Assembly (NCBI GenBank): GCA_010093515.1
Contig: MU001707.1
Coordinates: forward strand, 39,922-73,085
Origin: Lineolata rhizophorae
Taxonomy: Eukaryota > Ascomycota > Dothideomycetes > Lineolatales > Lineolataceae
Direction of reading: 5' to 3'
Length of the DNA stretch: 33,164 bases
A program made the position numbers and the translations under genes. This document shows, one piece after another, positions 9,222 through 18,335 of this stretch. Each line of letters begins with the position of its first letter. The stretch's first letter is position 1. The notes below the pieces were generated by a model. That model saw nothing but the letters and a program-made list of their open reading frames with translations, made no database searches and was not told where the DNA came from.

Positions 9222-10404
9222 GATGGCAGCAATACGGCGGGGAGGCAGATGGATAGGCCGGGGTTCACGCGTGGCGCCGCGTCCAGCCTTGCGCTATGAA
9301 ACGCCGAGCGACGACCAGAGGCAGGCCGGAGTAGGATTCGAGCTGCGGCGAGCTGGACGCGGGATCGAAGAAGGATCCAGACGGCGCAAGGAGAGGAGAC
9401 GGCAGACCGGAGCTGGAGGAGAAAGCGGGAGCAAAGAGCGAGATCCAACGGTCCGGGAGCAGCACATGTCTGACGCCGCCAGCGAGGACCAAGAGCCCCG
9501 CGCTAAGACGGGCGCGACCCGCGGGGAGCACGCACATGCAGGCGACGGGCGTCCGGCGCCTTCACCGCGCCCTTGTCCGGACGGTCGAAGTCTAAATTCG
9601 AGCGGGCGAACCTTACACGGCCGCGGCGCATGACGTCCGCGCGGCGAGCAGAGGCGCGTCGCACAGGCGGGAGGCTGCCGGCTGCTCGCGGGCTCAACGT
9701 TGAGAGAGAGGAAAGCGACAAAAGAAGGCAACGCCCTGCGCACATGCGGCTCAAGCGGGGCCGGCTGTCGCCCGCTTGGCGTCGATCAGGCTCCGGGCGA
9801 CGGCGCGCCAGATGCTGGAAATGGTATGGTTGATTGGTTGTGCTGCGAAGCGGGCGGAAGTTGGTGTTGGCCGCTGCACGCGAGACTGCGTACGTAATCC
9901 ACATTACATGCACTAAATAGGGTAATATGAAAAACAACCTATTCTGACGCTAGACCCGTGTCGTCCGCGCCGCAAACCACGCTCGCACGAGTCTGTCGAA
10001 CCGCGGAGAAGAGCGGCCGAGCCCGGCGGACGATGGCCTCTTAGCGGCGTATAACAGCCCACTGCGCGTCCGCTGCGCGCCGCCCGCCCGGTTGCCTTCT
10101 GACGCGCCAACCAGCGTCCGGCCGCCGCCCCGTCCTGCGTTTTCGTCCTGCTCGATCGATGCCGCGAAAGCGCAAGAGCTCGGCCGCGCTGCCGAGCCAG
10201 ACGCGGCCGCCGGCGCGCCTCCGAAGCCCTACGCCAGCCCGTACGCGCCCCCGCCGTCTCCGTTCCTGGCCGACGCCGCGCGGACGGCGGCAGACCCGCC
10301 CCTGAAGCAATCTTGCAGCTCGCGCGCGGCCGCGGGCCATCACGGGCGAGGCCCCCCCCCCCCCCCGGGCAGCGCCGCAAACGCTCGGCCCGGCCGCCGC
10401 GGCT
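9222..10404. other. GC-rich intergenic stretch between the Est1-type gene and the medusa-like relic
   Basis: This should contain the promoter and 5' UTR of the minus-strand Est1-type gene. From about 9960 the sequence becomes extremely GC-rich, with a run of C at about 10351-10365. Long ORFs on both strands look like GC artefacts. The part from about 10090 may be an eroded N-terminal portion of the relic that follows, but nothing conserved is visible. Confidence 0.4.
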
Positions 10405-10983
10405 TTGGTCCGCCGGTCGCACGCGGACCCGGGCTGCGCGGCGGAGCTGCGCGTCGAGGGCGAGCTCGAGGACACGGCGCGGTCCTGGACGGTCGAGGAG
10501 CGGAGGGCGCGGCGGCGGCTCGTGCAGTTCGCCGCGTCCCGGGCCGGCGGCGCCGTCACGGCGGCACGTCCTGTGGGAGGAGATGCGGGATTGCTTCGTT
10601 ACCAGCGTGGACGCCGTTCGCCCTCCTGGAGGCGCTCGTCGGGGCGCGCTTGGCCGGCGACGAGAAGAACCGCGTGCGGCGCAACCTGCAGGGCTTTGAT
10701 TCTCTGACCGTGCCGAGGGGGAGGGGGGGGACGAGAGGTTCTTCAAGGTTATCACGGGGTTCGCGAACCCGAAGCCTGTCAACATCACCAAGGACGTCAA
10801 GGTATTCCGGTGGGGGATCTGGCCCCCGCCTTGGAGACCGTTTTCAGCAAATGGGTACGCGTTATCCTACCAGGTGAGCACCGCTGGATCATCCAACAAA
10901 CTCTCTAATCGGGGCCATTGCAGGGCTATTCGTCGACCCCAGGCGCGCTGCCAACCCACTGCCTGGACCGAACTCCGCCCTGA
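10405..10983 (+). pseudogene. MedA/DUF7082-like gene fragment with several frame breaks
   Basis: Read across three plus frames, this matches the conserved core of the medusa family (MedA of Aspergillus, Acon-3 of Neurospora, Ren1 of Fusarium), nuclear regulators of conidiophore development. In order: RSWTVEERRARRRLVQF (frame of 10405), HVLWEEMRDCFVTSVD (frame of 10562), FALLEALVGARLAGDEKNRV and RRNLQGFDSLTV (frame of 10092), then RFFKVITGFANPKP and NITKDVKVFRW (from 10736). An intron at 10874-10923 looks intact: GTGAGC donor, CTCTAAT branch, TGCAG acceptor. It joins SYQ to GYSSTPGALP in phase before a TGA at 10981. Conserved residues are largely kept while the frame changes at least four times, and about 50 nt seem to be missing before HVLWEEM. 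Either a recently broken duplicate or sequencing errors in very GC-rich DNA. Family call by remembered motifs. Confidence 0.65.
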
Positions 10984-11261
10984 CCCCCGACGGCAGCCGC
11001 ATCTTCCCCGCCGTTCGCCGCGCTGGATTCCCGGCCCGCATGACGCCCAACTCCTCCCCATCGTATCGCCGCGCCCGGCCAAGCGGACTCGGCGCGTCAT
11101 CGTATGGAGACCCCGGAGCCGGCGCGCGCTCCGCTTCCAATGTAGTACCGTTCGTCAAACTTCTGCGGCCCGCACGTGCGTGAACGTCCGTCCCGCCGCT
11201 CTCCCCCGGGCCCCCCCCCCGGCAGCGACGAGCCAGCGTTGGCATGTGAAGCGCGAACTGC

Positions 11262-11303
11262 AGTCTTGGCAGGTGGGCTTGCCGGGGGGCGTGCTTGTTC
11301 CAA
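11262..11303 (-). mobile_element. TGTTAG-element 5' end, strongly diverged
   Basis: In reverse orientation this aligns to the first ~45 bp of the element: GTCT..TGGC, GGCTTG, then GGGCGTGCTTGTTCCAACA against GGGCATGCTAGTTCTAACA in other copies. It is shorter and more GC-rich than the others. It directly precedes repeat unit A. Confidence 0.5.
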
Positions 11304-11595
11304 CAGCGCTCGCGCTTCCCTCGCGAGCCCCAGCAGCCAGGCGTTGCGTGCTCGATGTAGGTACGCGCTGGGGTTGGCCCCGCGTGTAGAGATGCCTTGC
11401 TCTGCGGGGCGGGGCGGGGCGGGGCGGGGCCAAGGGGGTGCGTGGTTCTAGGACAGCCAAGCCGCATACGTATGCGAGGCAATTGACCACGCGCCGATGC
11501 TGCTGGGGACTTGCTAGGGACTTGCGCGCCTAGGTTTCGGGTGTCCCCCCTAGGGGGTGCGCCCCTGGGGGTAGGGTGCTTAGCACCTGGATACT
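11304..11595. repeat. ~300-bp repeat unit A
   Basis: Unit A shares ordered blocks with unit B (11622-11980): AGCGCTCGCGCTTCCCTC, TTGGCCCCGCGTGTAGAGAT, GGGGGTGCGTGGTTCTAGGA, CAAGCCGCATACGTA and TGCTTAGCACCTGGATAC. Offsets grow from 318 to 382 bp, so indels have accumulated. No protein is encoded. It contains a (GGGGC)5 run at 11406-11430. Confidence 0.8.
11406..11430 (+). repeat. (GGGGC)5 tract, potential G-quadruplex
   Basis: There are five uninterrupted GGGGC pentamers on the plus strand. The matching place in unit B (about 11757-11785) is degenerate, so the pure tract is either an expansion in unit A or was lost in B. Confidence 0.85.
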
Positions 11596-11621
11596 CTAGG
11601 CTAGGGTATGCTAGTTCTAGC
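11596..11621 (-). mobile_element. TGTTAG-element 5' end fragment between units A and B
   Basis: The sequence GGCTAGGGTATGCTAGTTCTAG matches the reverse-oriented 5' end of the element. It sits at the start of unit B in the same position as the 11262-11303 fragment before unit A. Confidence 0.55.
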
Positions 11622-11980
11622 AGCGCTCGCGCTTCCCTCTAGCACGCGAGCTGCAGCGGCCAAGCGTTGCGTGCTCGACCCCGCGCAGGTGCATGCTTTT
11701 CAACGGTGCCTGGACACGTGATAGAGTTGGCCCCGCGTGTAGAGATGTCTTTCTCTGCGGGGTAGGGCTCTACGGGGCGGGGTAAGGCTAAGGGGGTGCG
11801 TGGTTCTAGGATAGCCAAGCCGCATACGTACACGAAGCTAACCATGTTACGTGCCGATGCTGCTAGGGACTTGCTATGTGTTTGCAGTGACTTGTTAGTG
11901 ACTTGCGCGCCTGGGCTTTAGGTGTTTTCCCTGGGGGCGCGCGCGCCTGGGGGTAGGGCGCTTAGCACCTGGATACCTAC
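11622..11980. repeat. ~300-bp repeat unit B
   Basis: This is the second copy of the unit described at 11304-11595. It has the same block order and about 60 bp more sequence, with partial degeneration of the G-rich tract. Confidence 0.8.
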
Positions 11981-12037
11981 TTACTTTCAAGGCGGTCAGA
12001 GTGCTAGAGCTTGGGGGCAAGCGCCCTATAAGGGCGG

Positions 12038-12115
12038 ATCGCACCGAAATGCGATACTATGCCAGTCTTTTGGCCGAGTTGGCTAGTTGCAGGCTGGGGC
12101 ATGCTGGTTCTAACA
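12038..12115 (-). mobile_element. TGTTAG-element copy 2 (reverse, 3' truncated)
   Basis: The reverse-oriented copy runs from the internal hairpin (ATCGCA...TGCGAT, only 6 bp paired here) through GCCAGTCTTTTGGCC and GTTGGCTAGTTGCAGGCTGG to GGTTCTAACA. The 3' half with the TATATA stretch is absent. Unlike the 32-kb locus, the GCCAGTCTTTTGG site is uninterrupted here. Confidence 0.8.
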
Positions 12116-12170
12116 CCCAGGCAGCAAAGCCCCTGACTTCCAGGGCACTCGGAACAGAGTTGACACGACT

Positions 12171-12293
12171 TGTCGTGGATATCATGTATGGCGGCAGCAG
12201 CCACGTGACGCTCAGGGCTAAGTGATGCCGGCCCCTGTCTAGCACAGCGTACATTGATCGCCGAGTGCAGGTCCACCTACGCTCTGCAACCTC
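12171..12293 (+). repeat. ~120-bp dispersed repeat, copy a
   Basis: It runs from TGTCGTGGATATCATGTATG through ATGCCGGCCC and GAGTGCAGGTCCACCTAC to CTCTGCAACCTC. It matches copy b at 12907-13033 in direct orientation, 736-740 bp apart, with many single-base differences. Confidence 0.8.
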
Positions 12294-12373
12294 CAAGGCC
12301 CCGGGCATCGGGGCCTTGGCTCCCAGCCCCGGGGGGCTGGCCCGGGCCCCGGCACCAAAGCCCCCGAGGGGGC
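12293..12373. repeat. Three consecutive GC-rich hairpins
   Basis: Stem 1 is CCAAGGCCCC (12293-12302) with GGGGCCTTGG (12310-12319). Stem 2 is CCAGCCCC (12323-12330) with GGGGCTGG (12333-12340). Stem 3 is GCCCCC (12360-12365) with GGGGGC (12368-12373). All pair perfectly. They start exactly where the shared sequence of repeat copy a ends. The function is unknown. Confidence 0.85.
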
Positions 12374-12906
12374 GCCGGTAGATAGGGCCTCCGCCCGCTG
12401 TTCTGAATACCGCCACCACCACCAACTAGCACTAACTTAGGCATCCCCCCCTGCACATCCGCACCGTGACACCTTCGCCCGGTTCTCCTCCGCATTCCCC
12501 TCGTTCCAACCACGTGGTCGCGCGTCTGCCACTGCCCTTGGACTAACCCCCAATGTACGTTCCCTCCTTACCAGCACACCGTCAAGACGGCGGCATGAGC
12601 GCGGCGCCTCAACACATTTCGTGCTTTCAGGGGCGACCACACAACGCGCCGCTGCAATGATGAGTAGTCGTAGTCCGAAATGCCGTCGAAAGAGCGAGAT
12701 CCAGCACCGACAGCGGATACGCTACGCCCGGCGCACTGGCGTCGCGGGGAATGGCTTCGAAGACACATTGCCCGGTCTGCTCTCCCAGACTACGTAGTGG
12801 TATTGGGGTCAGATGGTTGGGGTCAGGCCTTTGGGAACAGGTTATTGGAGTCTAGACCGGCCAGTCCTTTTGCTCCCCGCCGTGGAAATCTAACCGGCCG
12901 CGGACC
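12374..12906. other. Sequence between repeat copies a and b, no supported gene
   Basis: The longest plus ORF (12680-12937, 85 codons) has no recognisable domain and runs into repeat copy b. If copies a and b are terminal repeats, this would be the ~600-bp interior of a non-coding element. Confidence 0.4.
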
Positions 12907-13083
12907 TGTCGTGGAGATCAGTGTATGGCAGCAGTAGACACGTAACGCTCGGAGCCAAAGGTAATGCCGGCCCGGTTCAGCGCACAGCGTAGATAGATCG
13001 CAGAGTGCAGGTCCACCTACACTCTGCAACCTCACCGTACACACTCTGTTTTTGCCACCGTATACGCTGTGACGCTCGACGCA
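12907..13083 (+). repeat. ~120-bp dispersed repeat, copy b (extended)
   Basis: This matches copy a up to CTCTGCAACCTC (13033). It then shares a further ~50 bp with copy c at 17.1 kb (TCTGTT, CACCG.ATA, GTGACGCTC.AC). Copy a lacks this extension and has the GC hairpins there instead. Confidence 0.75.
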
Positions 13084-13413
13084 ACCGCGTATGCTCCCGT
13101 TGAAAAATTTCTGGTGCGGGCTAGACTATGCTTGACTCATACACCGCGCAAGACCGTGTATCTAATGTTATCCCACTCAGTTCACCCAAGACGCTGAGGC
13201 GTACCTCCACCTGAGGCTAGCAGCCTCTCTGGGCTGAACCCGAGACCACAGTCAGCTCTTTCAATCCCATCTAGGCTTGCTCGATTGCCAGTAAGCCGCC
13301 GATCCATTTTCAGGGGTTCTTCATACCCTAAACGTCGCCGTACCTTCTAGCTGCAGGCCTACTTCCTAGCTAGGATTGGTTAACGGGAGGCGGAGCTGAT
13401 ACGGGTTCAGGTC
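13084..13413. other. Non-coding stretch, nothing recognised
   Basis: No ORF of note and no clear repeat are present. A loose inverted repeat (GTTCACCC near 13180, GGGCTGAAC near 13230) is the only structure seen. Confidence 0.35.
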
Positions 13414-14211
13414 TTGTCGTTCGCTAGTGTTCGACCGGCGACCTGCAATGTTCAACCCGTCGAGCCAGATAGACCCTCCCCACCATTTCCGGGGAGCTGG
13501 AGACGACAAAGTCCTGGCGCAGTCGAAACGAATGAAAGCGAAGTAGCGAATACATATTCTACAGAATACAGCAGCCAGCTTTCGGCGTGCAGCCACTATA
13601 AAAGTTGTCCTGGAACATCTTGGAGCTATGGAGCTGTCGTAACATGTACGGTTCTATCTCCAAACCAAGCCACGTTGCCGACGAACACTATGCTCATTTC
13701 TGAAATTCCCGCCGAACGATCCATGTGTCGCTCTGGGAGAGGGTCGTCCTCCACTAATCCGCTGTCTCTATTGCCCAAGTCCTGTTGCTTTTTTTATGCA
13801 GCCTACTTCGCTAGCGGGTGTGTCGGCGGCCTGGGGCTGCGGCTGCGAAATGTTGTGTCTATCTCTGTCGTAGGGTGGCGTTGGTTCTGGTGTTGCCGGA
13901 TGGCTGCTCGCAGGGCCATCCGAGGAAAAGCAGCCAAAGATACCCGGACCGCGGAAGAAATCCAGCTAGGAGCGGAAGAGATGCGAAATCCGACCTGGCC
14001 AATTCTTCCGGTGAGGATGATTGGACTCGTGAAAATGCACAACGGGCCGGGCGGGCTCCGTGTCCTGTATCTGCAATCAGTTATCAGAGTTCAGTTCGAT
14101 CAGGGATTAGTTCTCACCCGACTATTCATGGTGGAACGTGGGAGAGTCCTCGTGTATGGCGCAGAAGAGACCAGGGCGCAAAAAGAAACCCAAGGGGCAC
14201 AAAAATGTTAG
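13414..14211 (+). CDS. Doubtful 265-codon ORF that ends inside a TGTTAG element
   Basis: This open frame lies in otherwise repeat-rich sequence and has no domain I recognise. Its first half is Ser/Thr/Pro-rich. A middle part around residues 125-165 is hydrophobic and Cys-rich, and a charged segment (AAKDTRTAEEIQLGAEEM) follows. The stop codon TAG (14209-14211) is supplied by the TGTTAG terminus of the element inserted at 14206, so any older protein would have been longer. No intron, TATA box or start context supports expression. It may be chance, or the truncated remnant of a real gene; I lean to non-functional. Confidence 0.2.
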   Translation: MSFASVRPATCNVQPVEPDRPSPPFPGSWRRQSPGAVETNESEVANTYSTEYSSQLSACSHYKSCPGTSWSYGAVVTCTVLSPNQATLPTNTMLISEIPAERSMCRSGRGSSSTNPLSLLPKSCCFFYAAYFASGCVGGLGLRLRNVVSISVVGWRWFWCCRMAARRAIRGKAAKDTRTAEEIQLGAEEMRNPTWPILPVRMIGLVKMHNGPGGLRVLYLQSVIRVQFDQGLVLTRLFMVERGRVLVYGAEETRAQKETQGAQKC

Positions 14212-14294
14212 ATCTAGCATGCCCTAGCCTGCAACTAGCTAACTTGGCCAGAAGAGTGCGATCCTGCTGGCTAGGGACTATATATATGCTAACA
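14206..14294 (+). mobile_element. TGTTAG-element copy 3 (both ends present, internal deletion)
   Basis: It starts TGTTAGATCTAGCATGCCC and ends GGGACTATATATATGCTAACA, so both termini are visible. About 20 bp covering the left arm of the hairpin are missing (AGAAGAGTGCGATCC). Flanks AAAAA (14201-14205) and AAGAA (14295-14299) could be an imperfect 5-bp target-site duplication. Confidence 0.85.
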
Positions 14295-14545
14295 AAGAAG
14301 CTGCAGGTACGCAACTACAGCCTTACGCGACCGCATTTATATACGCAGACAATTCAACATTGTACCCCTGAAATTCTACCATACTCCGAATCGATATATT
14401 ATAGTACGATTAGACGAGACGCGATGCTAAGAGCTAAGCGTGACTTATATACAGCGTATATCTTGAACAGTAAGTCAGAGTTAAACATATCACTAGAAGC
14501 GAGTAACCTGCAATAACCTGCATATGTTAACTAGCGGCTGCTTTC
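14295..14545. other. AT-rich non-coding stretch
   Basis: This is rich in TATA-like words with stops in all frames. Nothing is recognised. Confidence 0.4.
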
Positions 14546-15063
14546 TCATGCCGACGCTCTGCGCCCTTTTCTTTTCTCCATCCAAGGTCGATCGGCCATC
14601 CAATTCTCTAAACTACATGTGGTATAGCCTATGATTTTCCCGTGGTTGAACACGTCATTCATCGCATTGCGAAAGGCCCGCATGCGTGAAAGCTCTAGTT
14701 GAAGTAACTGTGCATGAATAGAATTCTGAGGTGCATTTTCCGAACCCGACAAACTGAGTTCAATAGCTAATCACGAGGTCTACGTGGACTGTGCTGGCCG
14801 CAATGCTGTCGTGATATCACACGTAGCAATCCCAATGCATGGCTAGTATCAAAGTAGAAAGCTGGCACCGAGATGATGTTCCATTGGTGGCTCCAAACCC
14901 ATTGCTTCATCGCGCCTGCTTCTCCGTCGCGGACTCCAAGTTCCATACGATCGAACTCGAGCTTGTCGAAAGCATTGCGCGTAAAGATGACGACACAACC
15001 AAACTTTTCAAGCTCACGCTTACGGGAAATGCTCTGCAGATACGCATCGTGTCCCTTAGGCAC
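14546..15063 (-). pseudogene. Eroded minus-strand coding relic, family not recognised
   Basis: Two adjacent minus ORFs read as natural protein and may once have been one gene. The first (15063 to 14767) has an initiator-like MPKGHDAYLQ, a CVVIFTRNAFDKLEFDRMEL segment and a WVWSHQWNIISVPAFYF segment, both with alternating hydrophobic residues typical of folded protein. The second (14752 to 14546) has a helical LLQLELSRMRAFRNAMNDVF segment and a basic tail. They lie in different frames, separated by a TAG at 14767. I cannot name a family, and no intron with good signals joins them. Expression is doubtful. Confidence 0.35.
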
Positions 15064-15769
15064 GTCCTAGGTCCTAAACGTTCGAAGCTCCTTATGTATT
15101 CTTAAATGCGACTAGGGGTATCACGGAGTATTTCTCGGAATTTTTTGAGAACTTTGAAAGAGGCAAAACAGATAAGACCTAGGTGATTGACTTTCCACAT
15201 CTCCGCTTTCACACGCTCGTCGATTTTGAGAGCCGTACTTGGCTCCTATTTATCGGTTAGTTGCGAGCGGCAGATGGAAGCAGAGTTGGCTTGCATTGAC
15301 ATGAATTATCTAGGGTCAGCGAGGTCGAGACTACAATAACGAAGAAGGTTTTCGTACTTGTCCTTTTCATCATGGAACCAAAACCTGGAAACAAGAGTTA
15401 TAGAGGGATGGGCTTTGGCAGATCAAAGGCTAGAGAGAACTGTACTTATAACCAGGGTAATGAAATGACTTAATAAAGAACGCAGGGCAACGGAGAACTG
15501 AGACTTACACGTGCACGCTGCCCGTAATCTGACGCGCAAATGGAGCCGCCGGGGACTTGCATTTAGCTGTTAAAGTTGCCAGTCTACCTGCAGGTGTAGA
15601 TATCCTGCTCGCCTAGGTGGCGGCTAACATGCAGTTGCTCCGCCGCCGGTAGTTCCTCGAGGTCGACGTGCGAGGTAGTCCAGGAAGCAGGAGAGCTTTA
15701 TTTAGCAGGAGAGCTGGCCCGCTCTATTCACCGTCAACAGAACAAGAGTTTTGCCGGATTCCACTGAAA
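15064..15769. other. Intergenic stretch, nothing recognised
   Basis: There are only short ORFs and no clear repeats. The last ~100 bases may be the 5' flank of the small ORF starting at 15770. Confidence 0.35.
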
Positions 15770-16259
15770 ATGGAGGCCAGCGTTCCGCCTGCCGGCGAGG
15801 CCGCGATACCCAAAATTCATATAAAGGTTGAAATAGTTGGAGGGAATGGGATACGTCGTGTCCAGTCTACTCTGACTTTAAGGCAAGTAAGGTGAAAATT
15901 GCGGTGAATTGGTTGCTAGCCGCTTACAGCAAATGAAAGGCGCAGTTCATGACGGCCTATACGAGCAAGGCTTTAGAGACGGAGATTACTTTTTATCTGT
16001 TACATATGACGAATTCAGGTTAGAAGACAATTACGGTATTGTTGTCGCCGAGAAATGCTGGGATACGTTGAAATATAATACGCCACTTACATTAAATCTA
16101 GAGGTATTTTTTACAATTTCTAGCGGAAAAAGAAGTTTTGCTAGCCCAAAAAAAAAGAAAAAAAAAGAAGCTTTCAATTGGGATGGAGGTGGCGACGTAG
16201 AAAATCTCGGTTGGGTTTCTATCAAGCCTTTCCCAGGAATTACTTCCTGCAGGTTATGA
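15770..16259 (+). CDS. Small protein with a possible ubiquitin-like fold, probably decaying
   Basis: The model joins 15770-15886 and 15930-16259 (148 aa) through a 43-nt intron (GTAAGG donor, TTACAG acceptor, no clear branch point), which is short for this organism. The protein opens with Pro/Ala-rich residues. It then shows a beta-strand pattern IHIKVEIVGGNGIRR, a helix-like segment, GFRDGDYFLSVTYDEFRLED and LTLNLEV, compatible with a beta-grasp (ubiquitin-like) layout. A lysine run from an A-rich tract (16148-16168) follows. In another frame, from about 16228 to 16400, GYEIVVSAIAEW reads as further coding sequence, so a frameshift or unrecognised intron has probably split the gene. Function unknown; the fold is an inference from pattern only. 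Confidence 0.4.
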
Positions 16260-17126
16260 AATCGTTGTCTCAGCAATTGCCGAATGGAATAGTCAGTGCG
16301 CAATTCTTTTCTCCATGTATCGCCATGTCTTGCATATGCTACGGCCGACGTACCATCTCTATAGATACGTAACATGTTCGTCTGCGATCTACCGAAACAT
16401 GAAGTTCTAGTTTGCCATGCGAACAATCTTCCAGTGACATTCGAACGATACGAACCTATCGGCGTGGCCAACTGCAGCCAAGGCGAGAGTAAGCCCGTTC
16501 GCAGAATTTGCGAGTGAAACAAGTAGCGCTTGAAGACATAAAATTCATTCGCGCAATGTAGGGACTCGAAGCCGCCCAATGTCTAATGTATTGAAAACGA
16601 AGTGTGCGGACTCCGATGTCTTCATAGGTGTACGCTCTGAGTTCGCGTCTCTGGACACTGATGTGGAAATGCATTGGGCGTCATGCGAGACTAGATTGCC
16701 AAACACACGGCAGTCAACCTGTCAGCTGAGTACAAGCTTAGATCTCTTGCTTTTGTCGACTACGATGCCATTACAATCAGGCAATGGTACTGGGCCACAA
16801 TTTTACTCGAGTTGAATTGGCCGAGAGCGCTCCGACTAGAACCGCTGTAGTTTAGTAGTCTGGTACGGTGCGGATAGTATTTGGAGTGAAGCTCGAGACA
16901 GTATGGATGCCACGCCACAGTCTCAATTGTCAATATCCGTGTGCGGCCAAAAGCCACCCTCAACGTGGGACAGAAAATTACCACACCTTTACGTAGACCC
17001 TTTGCAGGCCGTAGCATGCCCACGGAACTGGCGTCCATGCAAAACGACTAATTTTTCCTAGAGATAGTGCGTTATTAGTAGGTGAACATGGACCTCTTAA
17101 GCTTCACATTGTGAATCGTGAGCCCC
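16260..17126. other. Decayed stretch following the small ORF
   Basis: The first ~140 bases continue the coding relic in another frame (GYEIVVSAIAEW then SMYRHVLHMLRP). After that only short ORFs occur and I recognise nothing. Confidence 0.35.
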
Positions 17127-17309
17127 GTAGATGGCGGTAGCAGTCGCACGCGAGCTCAGAGGCCGCACGAAGCTCGCCCCGTGGTTAGCTGGGGTTCCGC
17201 CACGCCATGTGTGAGATTATAGAGCGGAGCTTAATACTCGCTCTGCAACCTCACTAGCTCGGTTCTGTTCGGCACCGCATACTCCGTGACGCTCAACAAT
17301 GAGGACCGA
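17127..17309 (+). repeat. ~120-bp dispersed repeat, copy c (diverged)
   Basis: It shares AGATGGCGGTAGCAGTCGC with the start of copies a and b, and CTCTGCAACCTCAC followed by TCTGTT, CACCGCATA and GTGACGCTCAAC with copy b. The middle is diverged or replaced. Confidence 0.55.
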
Positions 17310-18190
17310 AGCGCATTTCCGGACGTTCCACCGCAGCCGCGTACCACCCCAGCCCTGGGCAGCCCTAGTGGTAGGGCAGCCGGCCCTCCCCGTGGGACAG
17401 CGACCCGAACCGGTGCCCCGCTGATCACGTACCTGTTGCCTCTCTGGTAGGTGCCTGGGCGGGCGTGCGTCTGCACTCCGGACCGTTCTTCCCGCACCGT
17501 CGCTCCCTCCATGACGTACAGGCGGCTGCGGCCTGCCGGCCGCCAGCTCGCACCCTGGCGCGACCGACGCTTCTCGCACCGCATGAGGCGTTCCAAGGCA
17601 TGAATTTATTGCCAAAAGGCGGTCTGCACGGCGACTGCGACGTGGGGGATAGGACGGTCGTCGGGATTTCCGACGGTGTGGAACTGGTTTGGCCCACGAG
17701 CTGGGGAGGCGCAAGGGCCGTGGCTGGGGTGTGGACGTACCGACACGCTGTCCGCCCCGCCTCCAATTAAGGAATAAGCCCGCTGACCGGCCACTGGAAA
17801 ACTGAATCGCTTGTCCCTGGCAGACACGCGATGGCGTAGAAGAAACGCTGCAATAGCGTTTGCGTCTCTAAACCGACCGTGTCTGTGACTCTCTGGATAA
17901 GCTTTTCGGTCTTGAACTAGGACGGGGTTATGGGGAGGTTGCGGGAAGGCTGATGATTGGGTTCGTGTTTTGGACCTGCCGTAGTTCAATTTTGCCCGGA
18001 GCTATACCTTGCACTGTCCAATCTGAACGTTCAACACAATATTGCACGGCAGATGCGGGGTTCGGGTGCTTCTGCTATAGAACAACATTCTGCATTGGCG
18101 TGCGTGATGGCAATAAACAGCTCGAGCGTGCGACCGCGAGTTCCGATGGAGATTTCCGGAAAACAGCCTTTCTGAGTGCTCGTTCTCGGG
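17310..18190. other. GC-rich intergenic stretch upstream of a secreted-protein gene
   Basis: Overlapping ORFs on both strands (100-165 codons, 17217-17766) have no recognisable content. The last few hundred bases should be the promoter region of the gene at 18336. Confidence 0.4.
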
Positions 18191-18197
18191 TATAAAT
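18191..18197 (+). promoter_or_regulatory. TATA box of the Val/Thr-rich secreted-protein gene
   Basis: TATAAAT lies 139-145 bp before the ATG at 18336. The DNA between is AC/CT-rich, as in fungal 5' UTRs. The start codon has the favourable context CACAATG. Confidence 0.55.
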
Positions 18198-18335
18198 TGG
18201 CTACTTTCAACCGACAATCACGGATACAACAGCATCCTTCAACACTCGGTCGAGAACGTTTCAGACACTCAACGATCGCCGTCTTTGCTGCCAACCCAAA
18301 ACTCATTTCGTACTGCTTCCTCAAATCACTTCACA

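Noticed and set aside
9891-9902. ACGTAATCCAC matching the outer end of the pogo-like TIR
   Set aside because: Only 11 bases match, the adjacent dinucleotide is not a proper TA site, and no subterminal repeat follows.
9913-10800. 295-codon minus-strand ORF over the medusa-like region
   Set aside because: It is a shadow of GC-rich plus-strand coding sequence that has recognisable conserved motifs.
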